A stretch of 64,000 bases of DNA from Longimonas halophila (GCF_002554705.1 NZ_PDEP01000006.1:185689-249688); one strand, 5' to 3'; positions 48,779 through 57,486 are shown, numbered from the stretch's first letter. The notes: generated by a model not told the origin, from the letters alone. Numbers and translations are program-made.

Positions 48779-48927
48779 TAAACCACTGGACGGGACAGGA
48801 GGTGCCGGGCCTCCATGGCATCGTCTGGCAGCGTACGTTCGGCCTCGTCGCGATAGTTGGTTCGCCCGTCGGACGTTCGGTCGCAGGCTTGCGGGGGCAG
48901 CGCTTCGTGCGGACGCAGTGGAATGCC
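48779..48927. repeat. Direct repeat, right copy flanking the peptide-propeller cassette
   Basis: Second copy of the ~140-bp repeat at 46309-46497, in the same orientation. It starts nine bases after the thioredoxin-like gene's stop and ends at cagtggaatgc. A few substitutions (e.g. cgcacatt versus cgtacgtt) and one extra base separate the copies. Confidence 0.9.
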
Positions 48928-48940
48928 TGTTTCCAGCACC

Positions 48941-48968
48941 GTAGGGACACGGCGCGCCGTGTCCCTAC
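48941..48968. repeat. 28-bp perfect palindrome (REP-like)
   Basis: gtagggacacggcg followed directly by its exact reverse complement. It lies at the outer edge of the right flanking repeat, after the amine oxidase stop. Such gtagNgac...gtcNctac palindromes are a common form of intergenic REP/hairpin element; the T9SS genes here carry a related gtagagac form. Confidence 0.85.
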
Positions 48969-48989
48969 AACGGATGAGGGCGGCCCCGA

Positions 48990-50102
48990 TCAGCGAGTTG
49001 AGGCGGCTTCGGGGGATGCTTCAAACACCTGCTGGGCGGCGCGCTCCCCTGCTTCGATGGCGCCGTCGAGGTAGCCGGGGTGCTCGGTGGCGGTTTCGGC
49101 GCTGGCCCACAGCAGGCATCCGTTCCAGCAGGGCCGGGTGAGCACGGACGGCGGCGTCGGGGGATGCTCCACCTGCATGGGAGCGACACCAGGCGGCGTG
49201 GTGGCCGCGTCGGTGCGCCAGTTGCTCGTGGCGATGGCCGTGGGGGCCGGCGTGTCGTCCCCGAAGCAGTGCGCGAGTTGCCTGCGGATGGCCGCGTGCA
49301 GGGCCTTGCGTCCGTCGGTGGCGAGGCCCTGCAACCCGCTGGGATGCAGAAAGCCCGCGAGCGCAGCGCGTCCATTGGGTGCTACGGCATCGTGCCAGTG
49401 GGCCACTGGACCCGCATGGCTCACCACACGCCCGTCGATGCCCTGCCGCCGCCAGAACGCATCCGCAAACGTAGCCACCGCCTTGCCTGAGGCCGCCATC
49501 CACGTGGGCGTTTCGCGCTGCGCGGAAGTAAGCGTATCCGGCAGCGCTGGGTCGAAGTCGATGGTGTGCGCCACCAGCCGCGGTGGCACGGCAATGATGA
49601 GATGCGCTACGGCTGTGGACGACGGGCCGTCGGGTCCGGCCACGCGTACCTGCACGTCTGCTTCGGTCTGGCGCGCATCCGTGACGCGATGGTTGAGCTG
49701 TATCGCATCATTGGGCAGGTCCGCAGCCACGTGTTGGGCAAGCGTCTGTGTGCCCCCCTCCAGGCGCCACGAGGGCGGGGGCGTCTCGGGCCACGGGAAG
49801 CGCTGCACCGGCTGTTCGGCACGCGGCTCGTAGAGTGCGGTGCCGGGCTCGTGCTGCGAGACGCGCGCAATCCCTAACTGCTCCGCCAGCGCCTGCACAC
49901 GGGTGTGTTCGGTCCAGTGCCAGGCCGCACCCAAATCCAGGTGCAGCGAATCGGGGCCGAGGGGCGGACTCCAGGTGCGCCCGCCAACGCGGTCGCGCGT
50001 CTCCCACACCACGACGGCATGACCGGCTTCGTGCAGGCGCATAGCAGCGACAAGTCCGCTCAGCCCCGCACCCACGATGCCGAAAGGAAGGGAGTCAGGC
50101 AT
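48990..50102 (-). CDS. FAD-dependent amine oxidase (flavin monoamine oxidase-like)
   Basis: 370 residues. MPDSLPFGIVGAGLSGLVAAM is the Rossmann FAD-binding start, and WETRDRVGGRTWS is the GG-motif of the amine-oxidase superfamily. The core LDLGAAWHWTEHTRVQALA and the C-terminal LLWASAETATEHPGYLDGAIEAGERAA match the FAD pyrophosphate site. The substrate is unknown. It starts inside the last 8 bp of the DoxX gene (ATG 50102 within gtATGcc), so the pair is translationally coupled. Further upstream codons (to 50249) belong to DoxX in another frame. Confidence 0.9.
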   Translation of the reverse strand: MPDSLPFGIVGAGLSGLVAAMRLHEAGHAVVVWETRDRVGGRTWSPPLGPDSLHLDLGAAWHWTEHTRVQALAEQLGIARVSQHEPGTALYEPRAEQPVQRFPWPETPPPSWRLEGGTQTLAQHVAADLPNDAIQLNHRVTDARQTEADVQVRVAGPDGPSSTAVAHLIIAVPPRLVAHTIDFDPALPDTLTSAQRETPTWMAASGKAVATFADAFWRRQGIDGRVVSHAGPVAHWHDAVAPNGRAALAGFLHPSGLQGLATDGRKALHAAIRRQLAHCFGDDTPAPTAIATSNWRTDAATTPPGVAPMQVEHPPTPPSVLTRPCWNGCLLWASAETATEHPGYLDGAIEAGERAAQQVFEASPEAASTR

Positions 50103-50523
50103 ACGGATCGGACGATCCAAAGAAGAGCGTGTCGAGGCTGTAGGCGCCGGGGCCGGTAATGAGCAGCGCAATGAAGACCGTGAGCATCTCCGTAGCGTGC
50201 CACGGACCGCCGCCGATGTCGCCAAAGGTGTGACCGATGGCGGCGACAATCATGGTACCGCTAAGGATGACGAGTGCAGGGCGGAAGACAAAGCCCAGCA
50301 TCAACAAGATGCCGCCGACAAACTCGGCAAAGGCCGCCATAAAGCCCCAGACCACGGGCCAGAAGGTGATGCCCAGCACGGCCATGTTGCTACCGAGATC
50401 GGTCCAGGTTTCGGGACCGCCGAGGATCTTCTCGTATCCGTACACGAAAACAAACGAGATGCCAATGCCAATGCGAAGCACCAGCAGGGCAATGTTGAAC
50501 GCGGTTTTGCGGTTGGAGGTCAT
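50095..50523 (-). CDS. DoxX family membrane protein
   Basis: 142 residues from ATG 50523 (MTSNRKTAFNIALLVLRIG). Four membrane helices with DoxX features: GIGISFVFVYGYEKILGGPE, FMAAFAEFVGGILLMLGF, GTMIVAAIGHTFGDIGGG. DoxX proteins are small quinone-oxidoreductase-related or redox-linked membrane subunits; exact function varies. It overlaps by 8 bp the start of an FAD amine oxidase, suggesting a joint membrane redox role (inference). Confidence 0.88.
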   Translation of the reverse strand: MTSNRKTAFNIALLVLRIGIGISFVFVYGYEKILGGPETWTDLGSNMAVLGITFWPVVWGFMAAFAEFVGGILLMLGFVFRPALVILSGTMIVAAIGHTFGDIGGGPWHATEMLTVFIALLITGPGAYSLDTLFFGSSDPYA

Positions 50524-50784
50524 AGCATTTGAGGGCATGAGAGCAGGTGACTTCGTGCAATGCACGTATGCTTAGCGCGCGGCAGGGCTCCCGTATTCAA
50601 CAGAACGTTTACGCTTGCAAACGGGATTTCTACCGGGGATGCGCAGGGGCGCATCGTCATACGATACGCTCTTCCTCCGGCGGCCCCGTGCCCGGCGTGA
50701 TGGCGCGGAGACCGGGCGGAGACACTGCGAGAGGTGGTGGGGCGGAGCGGTAGGCTGTCGCTTTCCCCCAACCCTTTCTGGATG

Positions 50785-51831
50785 TCAGGGCTCATTACGG
50801 ACGACGGTGGGCACAACGTGCGAGCGCCAGAAGTCCATAAGCTGGCTGCTAAAATCGCCCAGGTTGCGGGGGCGGTTGGTGAGCGAGGAGGTCATGGCCG
50901 CAACCAGGTTGAGTTCGGGCGCCACGAACACGAACTGTCCGCCGTAGCCCCAGGCAAAATAGGTGCGGACGCCGTCGAAGTCGGCGATCCACCACGAAAG
51001 GCCGTACTGGAAATCGCGAAAGGCATCGCCCACAAAGGGCGTCCACGCCAGGGCAGGCCACCAGGAGGGCAGCACGCGCGTGCCGTTCCAGGTGCCGCCG
51101 TTCAAATGAAGCTGCCCCAGGCGCAGCAGTCCACGCGGAGGAATGGCCAGGTTGTTGCCGCCGAAGTAGTTGCCCTGCGGATCTTGCTGCCACGCGCCAA
51201 TCTTGACGTCAAGCGGGTCGAAGAGACGGCGCTGCGCGTAAGTGCGGAGCGGTTCATCAAGCACGCGGGTGAGGAGCACGCCCAAGATGTGCGAGGTGCC
51301 AGTGCTGTACGTCATGCGCGTGCCGGGCGGATGCTCTATGGGCCGCTGCAACGCATTGCGCACCCAGTTATCGCTCGATACCCATGCGCCGTAGTTGCCA
51401 AAGCTGGTGGATTCGAGGCCGGCCTGCATGGTGATCAGGTGGTACGGCGTGAGGCGGGCGGCACGGGCGGTGTCGGCCAGGATCTCGGGGAAGCGGGGAC
51501 CGATCGGTTCGTAGAGGGTGTCGAACGCGCCGTCGGCCAAGGCGATGCCGAAGAGCGTACCCACCACCGTTTTGCTGGCGGACTTGATGTTGATGGGCCG
51601 GTCGAGCGTCATGCCGCGGAATGCCTGGGCCGCTACCAGCGAGTCGCCCCGCGCGATGAGGAGGCTGTTCAGCGGAGCCATGTCGGCGGCTTCGTCAAAT
51701 GCCGCGGCCAGGGCGTCGGCATCCATCTGGAATGTAGCGGGAGCCCGCACTTGCCAGGATGGGGTTTGCGCCGACGCCGCGATGCTTCCGCATCCAACAA
51801 GTACCAGCAGACACGCAAAGAGGCGATGCAT
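50785..51831 (-). CDS. Serine hydrolase, class C beta-lactamase/esterase fold
   Basis: 348 residues with a signal peptide (MHRLFACLLVLVGCGSIAASAQ). The SxxK nucleophile motif is NIKSASKTVVG; YSTGTSHILG is the second (YxN-like, Y-S-T) motif. The third position reads AWGYGGQFVF instead of KTG/HxG. Members of this fold include esterases, D-aminopeptidases and beta-lactamases; hydrolysis of an unknown ester or amide in the periplasm is the safest call. The CDP-alcohol phosphatidyltransferase gene is 17 bp upstream on the same strand, so they are probably one operon. Confidence 0.9.
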   Translation of the reverse strand: MHRLFACLLVLVGCGSIAASAQTPSWQVRAPATFQMDADALAAAFDEAADMAPLNSLLIARGDSLVAAQAFRGMTLDRPINIKSASKTVVGTLFGIALADGAFDTLYEPIGPRFPEILADTARAARLTPYHLITMQAGLESTSFGNYGAWVSSDNWVRNALQRPIEHPPGTRMTYSTGTSHILGVLLTRVLDEPLRTYAQRRLFDPLDVKIGAWQQDPQGNYFGGNNLAIPPRGLLRLGQLHLNGGTWNGTRVLPSWWPALAWTPFVGDAFRDFQYGLSWWIADFDGVRTYFAWGYGGQFVFVAPELNLVAAMTSSLTNRPRNLGDFSSQLMDFWRSHVVPTVVRNEP

Positions 51832-51848
51832 ACGCAACAGAGGAGTGA

Positions 51849-52565
51849 TTACGAGAGGGCGCGCCGGAGTCCGGCCAGACGTTGGGGGAGGCGCAGCGCC
51901 CAGGCGAAGTACGGAAAGAATGAGGCGACGAGGCCAGCCACGGCAGTCCAGAGAACGACCTGCGTCCAGGCGGGAAGCGGGAGGAACGGCAGCAGGACAG
52001 CCCCCATCATAAACACGTACAGGTAGCGGGCGGCGTTGGTGCGCGGTTCGGTGCGTGCGGGGGGATTGCCCAGGTGCATGAGCACAGCAAACACGTAGCG
52101 CAGCAGTCCAGCGGTAACGAGGAGCGGCGCTATGCCCTGATGCTGCACGGCAAGCAGGCACAGCACCAAGAGCGCAAAGGCATCCACTTCTTTATCAAAG
52201 AAGGCCCCAAAGTCGGACGCCTGATCGAAACGGCGAGCGAGCCAGCCATCGGCGCCATCGAGAAGCAGAAGCGCGGCAGCCCCTCCTGCAATCCAAAGAG
52301 CAGACATGGGCCAGAGCGCCAGGGCGAGGAGTCCGCCCAGACGACAAGCGGTGAGCGTGTTGGCGGCCCCGAACGTGCCGGCGGGGGTCCAGTGTTGGCG
52401 GAATGCGCCCACGAATCCCCCAAACGATATCGTGCCTGCAATAACGACCGGCCAGAGCGCACTCCACGCAAGCGCAGCTGCCGTGCAGGCAAGCAGCAGC
52501 CCAGCGTGCAGCGCCGCCCAGCGAGCCAGGCGGGCATTTACCGTTGAGGAGGCGACAGGAGCCAC
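51849..52565 (-). CDS. CDP-alcohol phosphatidyltransferase family membrane protein
   Basis: 238 residues. The catalytic signature is complete: DGADGWLAR, eight residues, then GAFFDKEVD (D-x2-DG-x2-AR-x8-G-x3-D-x3-D). Several membrane helices surround it (LALALWPMSALWIAGGAAALLLL, LLVLCLLAV and others). The family moves a phosphatidyl group from CDP-diacylglycerol to an alcohol; the acceptor (inositol phosphate, glycerol phosphate or other) cannot be told. It is the first gene of a probable two-gene operon with the serine hydrolase. Confidence 0.9.
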   Translation of the reverse strand: MAPVASSTVNARLARWAALHAGLLLACTAAALAWSALWPVVIAGTISFGGFVGAFRQHWTPAGTFGAANTLTACRLGGLLALALWPMSALWIAGGAAALLLLDGADGWLARRFDQASDFGAFFDKEVDAFALLVLCLLAVQHQGIAPLLVTAGLLRYVFAVLMHLGNPPARTEPRTNAARYLYVFMMGAVLLPFLPLPAWTQVVLWTAVAGLVASFFPYFAWALRLPQRLAGLRRALS

Positions 52566-52692
52566 AAGTCAGCTAACGTTTTTAAAGTAGATGGACTGCA
52601 TAATGTGATGCAGCGTCCCCTGTGAATGCAAGCAGATAACGCAACAGATCCGCAACCTTGCAGCTTCGGCGCATGCATGTTACGTTACGTGC

Positions 52693-52866
52693 ATGCTTTC
52701 TTCGTATCAATTCAACTCACTTCAACACATCAATCTTGCCGTGGCTCACGTCCAACCGCCACGTGATCATGACATGCTCCGTCCACAGTCTGAGGCCCAG
52801 GTGTACCGTGCGCTTCGCGATCAGCTTCCGAATGCGTATCGTGTCACCCACTCGCAGCATATTTGG
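52693..52866 (+). pseudogene. Possible remnant of a NERD-domain nuclease gene
   Basis: A 58-codon stretch (MLSSYQFNSLQHINLAV...) includes MLRPQSEAQVYRALRDQLPN followed by AYRVTHSQHIW, which resembles the start of NERD nuclease-related proteins (SEaxvfxaLxxxLPdxyxVxHS). Beyond 52866 the frame runs antisense through the metallophosphoesterase gene with no protein-like character. If correct, it is a truncated fragment left in the 307-bp gap. Confidence 0.3.
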
Positions 52867-52872
52867 TATGTC

Positions 52873-53475
52873 TCACACCTCCCACACAACACCTTCGGGC
52901 CCGGCGTTCAAGACCGTCGTTGTGCCGATTGTGCCGGTTTGCTCCCAGCTACTGTGGATGTGCCCGCACACCACCAGGCGCGGCGTGGTGCGCTGAATCG
53001 CATCGCGAATGGATGTGCTGCCGAGGTGGCGTCCGCTGGAATCCTGGTCGACGCAGTTGTTGGGTGGGGAGTGTGCAACGAGCACGGCGTCGTCGGGGCA
53101 GTCGGCAAGCAGTTCGGCGGCCTGTGCTTCGGTGACGTCCCAGCTCCACGCGCCGAAGGGCGTAACCGGGATGCCGCCACCAATGCCGTAGAACGAGATC
53201 CCGCTGACGGTGGCGCCGCTGCCGTGCAGCACATGGGTGGCCTCCCAATTGGCACAGGCGGTGCGCAGTTCGTCGGTGCTCTCGGCGTTGCCGGGCACGA
53301 GCACGGTAGGCGTATCGATCTCCGACAGGACGCCGATGGTGCGGTCCAGGCCGCGGCGCATGTCGCAGAAGTCGCCAGCGCCCACGACGATATCGGCATC
53401 GGGGGCGCGCTGTACGAGGGCACGCGCGGCGCGATGGTTGGAGTGTACGTCGCTGAAGCAGAGTAGACGGGCCAT
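52873..53475 (-). CDS. Metallophosphoesterase (calcineurin-like)
   Basis: 200 residues from ATG 53475 (MARLLCFSDVHSNHRAAR). All five metal-binding blocks are in order: SDVHSN (DxH), GAGDFCDMR (GDxxD), VPGNAES (GNxE in place of GNHD), LVAHSPPNN (H), and CGHIHSSWEQ (GHxH). This composition fits small phosphodiesterases of the YfcE/MJ0936-like groups. Substrate unknown. The gene is isolated; the frame is open upstream to 53562 but lacks family similarity. Confidence 0.92.
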   Translation of the reverse strand: MARLLCFSDVHSNHRAARALVQRAPDADIVVGAGDFCDMRRGLDRTIGVLSEIDTPTVLVPGNAESTDELRTACANWEATHVLHGSGATVSGISFYGIGGGIPVTPFGAWSWDVTEAQAAELLADCPDDAVLVAHSPPNNCVDQDSSGRHLGSTSIRDAIQRTTPRLVVCGHIHSSWEQTGTIGTTTVLNAGPEGVVWEV

Positions 53476-53718
53476 CGCGGAGCTTTTGGTTACGAGCGGA
53501 GACTGTAGCACCAGAGGTAAACCGGCGAAGCTGCGTCCAGGTTTTGGGGAGGCGATGTGCATCGCTTTCTACCAAAAAACGTTTGCTACAGAAACGTCTT
53601 GTGCTCTCCGCCTTTTTGCTGGGCCACGAAAGTGAAACACGCTTCCTGGTCTGCTATTCTGAAATATGAAGCGAAAACATGTGCTGCGCGTGAAGTTAAA
53701 CAGATTGCTTTACATCTC

Positions 53719-53916
53719 GGTAGCGGTTCAATGGTAAGTGATTGTCATATGGCCGACATCATCGGAGCCAGACAACCCCCTCTGTCTATCGACATCTCCC
53801 CCTTGGAAAAGGGGGAGAAACCCAAATGAGTCCGCAGGACGACTCATGGAGCGCAGCGGAATAAAGGGAGAGGGGGTTCGAATAAGACAAACCTACATTC
53901 TACGATAGCCTTATCA
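53719..53916. repeat. MITE-like direct repeat, left copy
   Basis: From ggtagcggttcaatggtaag to ccttatca. Within it a 10-bp terminal inverted repeat (aaccccctct at 53774-53783; agagggggtt at 53869-53878) encloses a ctccccctt/aagggggag hairpin. A second copy lies at 63715-63873 in the same orientation, lacking about 39 bp (a segment around aatgagtccgcaggacgact). The rest of the 470-bp gap before the T9SS gene has no gene. Confidence 0.9.
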
Positions 53917-53949
53917 CTTAGCGTCTACCCACTACCTACATCTCCTGCC

Positions 53950-55920
53950 ATGTCCCGTTTATCAACACGCTCCGTGATTGCTCGCGTCCCGGTCTGGATT
54001 GGCATTGCGGTGTGCCTGTGTTTATCGGTGAGAGCGGCTGCAAGTGCGCCTCCTGAGGCCCCTGCGTCCGACCTGCAGATCGACTGGGCCAACCTGCAGT
54101 TTCCGCCTTCGCTCTCGCATGTTGCCAACGCGACTGACTCAACATCCCTTGTGTACGGCCAAGTCTACATTGCCGGTGTGACGGATGCGCAGGACACGCC
54201 GGTCGATAGCGTAAGGGCGCAGGTGGGCTACGGACCGGCCGGAACGTCGCCGCAGAGCGACGCGTGGCGATGGTTCGATATGCGGCCCAACCCCGGGTAT
54301 GATTATACGCAAAATAACGACGAATACATTGGTAAAATGTTGCCCCAACGAATCGGGACATTTAAGTATACCACGCGCTGGAGCGTGGACGGCGGCCAGA
54401 CGTGGACGTACACCGACCAGTTTGGGCCACCCTACGACGAGGTAGATGCGGGCGATTTGACGGTTGCACAGAGCAGCGACACAACGCCTCCGAGCACACC
54501 ATTGGGGCTGAACGTGACGGACGTGGCTGTTGACGAAGTGTCGTTGACGTGGAATGCGATCCCCGATGTGGACGAAGACGCATTTGGGTACGCGGTATAT
54601 CGCAAGGCTGAATCGGCGTCCTCGTTTACAAAGCTCACCGAGCTTGAGGATCTGTTTGGGGTGTCGAACACGAGCTACACCGATGCGACGGCTGCGCCGG
54701 GCACGACCTACGATTACCAGGTAACGGCACTCGACGTCTGGCTCAACGAGTCGCCTGCTTCGCCTTCTGTGCAGGCCACCACGCCGGCAGCGGTTGCCCT
54801 TACCGGCGGGGGCGCTGGCGGGCTGAATCGTACGTTTTCGGCGACCCCCGGGGCCTCTGAACAGCCGATTGGTGCTGTTCGCATTGCGCCCGGTCAGAGC
54901 GGAGCCACCTTAACGGAGTTGGTTGCTACGCCAGATGCTCCCAGCGCTACCGGCATCGACAAGGCGGCGCTCTGGATTTCGGCGGATGACGCGTTCGACG
55001 CGGCAAGCGACACCGAGCTTGCGCGCATCGATCTTGACCCGCAGGCCGGGCTGCCTGCTACGCTGTCGTTTGACGGCTTCACAGAGGCCCTGCCCAATCA
55101 GGCGCGCACGCTGTTCTTGACGGTGACGCTGACCGAACAGGCAGCAGGTGGCATCACGATGTTTCTGGCCGATGCCACGGCCCTTGCGCTTGATGGCGGG
55201 CAGATTGTCACGGTGAACGGAACCAGCCAGCAGAGCTTCTCCAATCTGGCCCTCTCGGCGAGCGATGCGCCCCTGCCTGTGGAACTGGCCGGATTCGAGG
55301 CGCAGCGCGCTGGTTCGGAATCGGTCACGTTGCAGTGGCGGACCCTCTCGGAGACGAACAACGCCGGCTTTGAGGTGCAGCGGGCTACCGCATCTGCCGA
55401 TGGTTCTGCTAATGGCCCGGCCAATGCATCCGTAGAGACGTCCCAGGTAGAGACGCCCCACTGGGACGTCTCTACGGGGGAATCGTGGCAGACGATTGCG
55501 CATCTGGAGGGCGCAGGCACCACCAACGAGCCGCAATCGTACCGGTTTGAAGACACGGATCTGCCCTACGCGGCCGATCGTGTGCGCTACCGCCTGCGGC
55601 AGATTGACACCGACGGCACCGAGTCGTTTAGCGAGCCGATCACCGTTGCCCGGGAGGTGACTGCGGCCGAACTGCTGCCGACGTATCCGAATCCGGCGCG
55701 TGGACCGGCCACGGTGCGGTTTGCAACGCCAGAGCGGCAGGACGTGCGCATTGCGCTGTATGACCTGCTGGGGCGGCGGGTGCAGACGGTGGTGGATACG
55801 AACGCCGCGGGCCGCACGGAAGCGCAGCTTGACGTGAGCGATCTGGCCAGCGGTACGTACTTCGTGCGCATGCAGACCGACGGCTTCACCGATACGCAGC
55901 GCCTGACCGTGGTGCGGTAG
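53950..55920 (+). CDS. Secreted T9SS protein with FN3-like domain
   Basis: 656 residues. Signal peptide (VPVWIGIAVCLCLSVRAAA). Residues 40-175 resemble a carbohydrate-active-enzyme accessory fold (DWANLQFPPSLSHVANATD; RWSVDGGQTWTYTDQFGPPY). A fibronectin type III domain follows at about 180-280 (PPSTPLGLNVTDVAVDEVSL, GTTYDYQVTALDVW). Next is a region of unknown fold (about 280-435), then the shared module PLPVELAGFEAQRAGSESV...LSETNNAGFEVQR. The VETSQVETPHWDVSTGES palindrome-derived insert comes next, and a type A sorting domain ends the protein (LLPTYPNPARGPATVRF, YDLLGRRVQTVVD). No enzyme active site recognised. Confidence 0.9.
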   Translation: MSRLSTRSVIARVPVWIGIAVCLCLSVRAAASAPPEAPASDLQIDWANLQFPPSLSHVANATDSTSLVYGQVYIAGVTDAQDTPVDSVRAQVGYGPAGTSPQSDAWRWFDMRPNPGYDYTQNNDEYIGKMLPQRIGTFKYTTRWSVDGGQTWTYTDQFGPPYDEVDAGDLTVAQSSDTTPPSTPLGLNVTDVAVDEVSLTWNAIPDVDEDAFGYAVYRKAESASSFTKLTELEDLFGVSNTSYTDATAAPGTTYDYQVTALDVWLNESPASPSVQATTPAAVALTGGGAGGLNRTFSATPGASEQPIGAVRIAPGQSGATLTELVATPDAPSATGIDKAALWISADDAFDAASDTELARIDLDPQAGLPATLSFDGFTEALPNQARTLFLTVTLTEQAAGGITMFLADATALALDGGQIVTVNGTSQQSFSNLALSASDAPLPVELAGFEAQRAGSESVTLQWRTLSETNNAGFEVQRATASADGSANGPANASVETSQVETPHWDVSTGESWQTIAHLEGAGTTNEPQSYRFEDTDLPYAADRVRYRLRQIDTDGTESFSEPITVAREVTAAELLPTYPNPARGPATVRFATPERQDVRIALYDLLGRRVQTVVDTNAAGRTEAQLDVSDLASGTYFVRMQTDGFTDTQRLTVVR

Positions 55921-55963
55921 TGGAATAGCGTATACCTACACACTTCTATCACAAAAAACACCC

Positions 55964-56002
55964 AGCCGTCGTCCTGAGCCGTCCGCTCGGGGCGGCGTTT
56001 TT
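55964..56002 (+). terminator. Rho-independent terminator
   Basis: Imperfect hairpin cgtcgtcctgag / ctcggggcggcg (with G-U pairs) followed by six T residues, 45 bp after the T9SS gene stop. Confidence 0.7.
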
Positions 56003-56220
56003 TGGAGTGCTGTCCGGGAGATATACAGTTTTGCGCTCATAAAAAGTACAAGGTCTAATTGTTCGGGTGTTACCCCTTCACGCGACGTATCAAACAGCAC
56101 GTCCCCTCAATGGTGAACAGAACACCCCACAATCGATTACTACTTTTTAAATTCGTATGTATATCAATTATGTCATATGTGTTTTACGCCTCTTTTATTA
56201 CTAAAACGTATCTCTTAAAT

Positions 56221-57420
56221 GTGCGGTCTACTGTGCTTTGGATTGCATGCGTTGCTTTGGGGTGGAGCCTGCTGAGCCTGGCTGCCACAGCCCAAACTCC
56301 TGCCACGACCATAACAAACAGCAGTGGCGAGGTGGTCTTACAGTCAAACGAAGATGGCGGGCTGCTGGCACCAGGCGAGTTTGCCACTGGCGCAATTCCG
56401 GCTGAAGGCGCTGGTACCCGGATGATGTGGTACCCAAAGGAAGCTGCCTTCCGGGCTGGACGCGTGGGTGTCAACTCGAACGGCACAGAGTGGGATACGA
56501 CCAATGTTGGAAGCTCATCGGTTGCATTTGGTTCTGACACCGAGGCCAGCGGCAGCGGAGCCATGGCGGTTGGCTTCGAGACAACGGCCAGTAGCTTCGG
56601 GGCAGCAGCGATGGGGCATAATACAACGGCCAGTGGCGGCACCGGCGCTACAGCGATGGGCACCGGTACGACAGCTAACAGCACCGGCGCTACGTCGATG
56701 GGACAGGGTACAACGGCCAGCGGTCTTGGCACAACGGCGATGGGATTAAGCACAACGGCAAGCGGCGATCGCTCCACAGCGATGGGGCGCGAGACGATAT
56801 CAGCGACCCTAAACTCCCTATCCATCGGTCGATTCAACAACGCTAACACCTCCTCTGACGGGACTATTTTCGTCGTTGGTAATGGGGGAGTTAATAACCG
56901 ATCCGACGCACTGGTGCTCGACGACCAGGGCAACCTGGAGATTAGCGGCACTCTCACCGAAAGCTCCGACCGCCGCCTGAAAACGGGCATTGAGCCGCTG
57001 GAGGAGAGTACGCTGCAGGCGCTGGTGAACCTACGTCCGGTGCGCTACCAGTTCAAAGACCAGGAGACCCATCCCTCCGGAGAGCAGATTGGCTTGATTG
57101 CACAAGAAGTGCGTGAGGCGTTTCCGGAGCTGGTACATGAAGGCCCGGGCGGCACGCTCTCACTGGCGTATCCAAAACTAACGGCGGTGCTGATAAAGGG
57201 TATGCAAGAGCAGCAAACGCAGATCGACTCGCTCGCTCGCGAGGTCCGTTTGCTTCAGGAAGTAAAACACAATCAGGAGCAGTTGTCCGAGCAGGTAGCT
57301 GCCCTGCAACAGGCCAATGACGGTACCCGCTCTCGCCCGCTACCGGCCGGGTGGAGCCTTACCGCGCTTCTCGTTCTCCTGGTCGGTACCGGAGGCGTTG
57401 TCGCGGGGCGTCGTTTGTAG
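56221..57420 (+). CDS. YadA-head-like protein with S74 intramolecular-chaperone domain
   Basis: Starting at GTG 56221 (MRSTVLWIACVALGWSLLSL, then ATAQT) gives a signal peptide and about 399 residues; upstream ATGs at 56170 and 56059 are possible but precede AT-rich sequence. Residues ~90-200 contain trimeric-autotransporter head repeats of the form TTASGxxATAMGxGT, as in YadA/collagen-like tail fibres. A peptidase S74/chaperone-of-endosialidase domain follows: SSDRRLKTGIEPLEESTLQA, LRPVRYQFKDQE, and QIGLIAQEVREAFPELVHEG. A coiled coil (TQIDSLAREVRLLQEVKHNQ) and a C-terminal membrane helix end it. It probably self-assembles as a trimer; the S74 domain may cleave itself off. Confidence 0.85.
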   Translation: MRSTVLWIACVALGWSLLSLAATAQTPATTITNSSGEVVLQSNEDGGLLAPGEFATGAIPAEGAGTRMMWYPKEAAFRAGRVGVNSNGTEWDTTNVGSSSVAFGSDTEASGSGAMAVGFETTASSFGAAAMGHNTTASGGTGATAMGTGTTANSTGATSMGQGTTASGLGTTAMGLSTTASGDRSTAMGRETISATLNSLSIGRFNNANTSSDGTIFVVGNGGVNNRSDALVLDDQGNLEISGTLTESSDRRLKTGIEPLEESTLQALVNLRPVRYQFKDQETHPSGEQIGLIAQEVREAFPELVHEGPGGTLSLAYPKLTAVLIKGMQEQQTQIDSLAREVRLLQEVKHNQEQLSEQVAALQQANDGTRSRPLPAGWSLTALLVLLVGTGGVVAGRRL

Positions 57421-57432
57421 GCCTGCTCTTGT

Positions 57433-57466
57433 AGGCCTGCTCTGAGGCTCGACACGCGGGCCTTTC
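57433..57466 (+). terminator. Terminator-like hairpin with 14-bp duplication upstream
   Basis: aggcctgc pairs with gcgggcct (one G-U), followed by ttct. The preceding 14-mer ttgtaggcctgctc is tandemly duplicated (57415-57428, 57429-57442), and the first copy contains the gene's stop codon. Confidence 0.45.
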
Positions 57467-57486
57467 TGATTGACTCTCCCGTATAG

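Noticed and set aside
50734..52026. Open plus-strand frame of 430 codons
   Set aside because: It lies antisense to the serine hydrolase, which has a signal peptide and SxxK motif; no family features on the plus strand.
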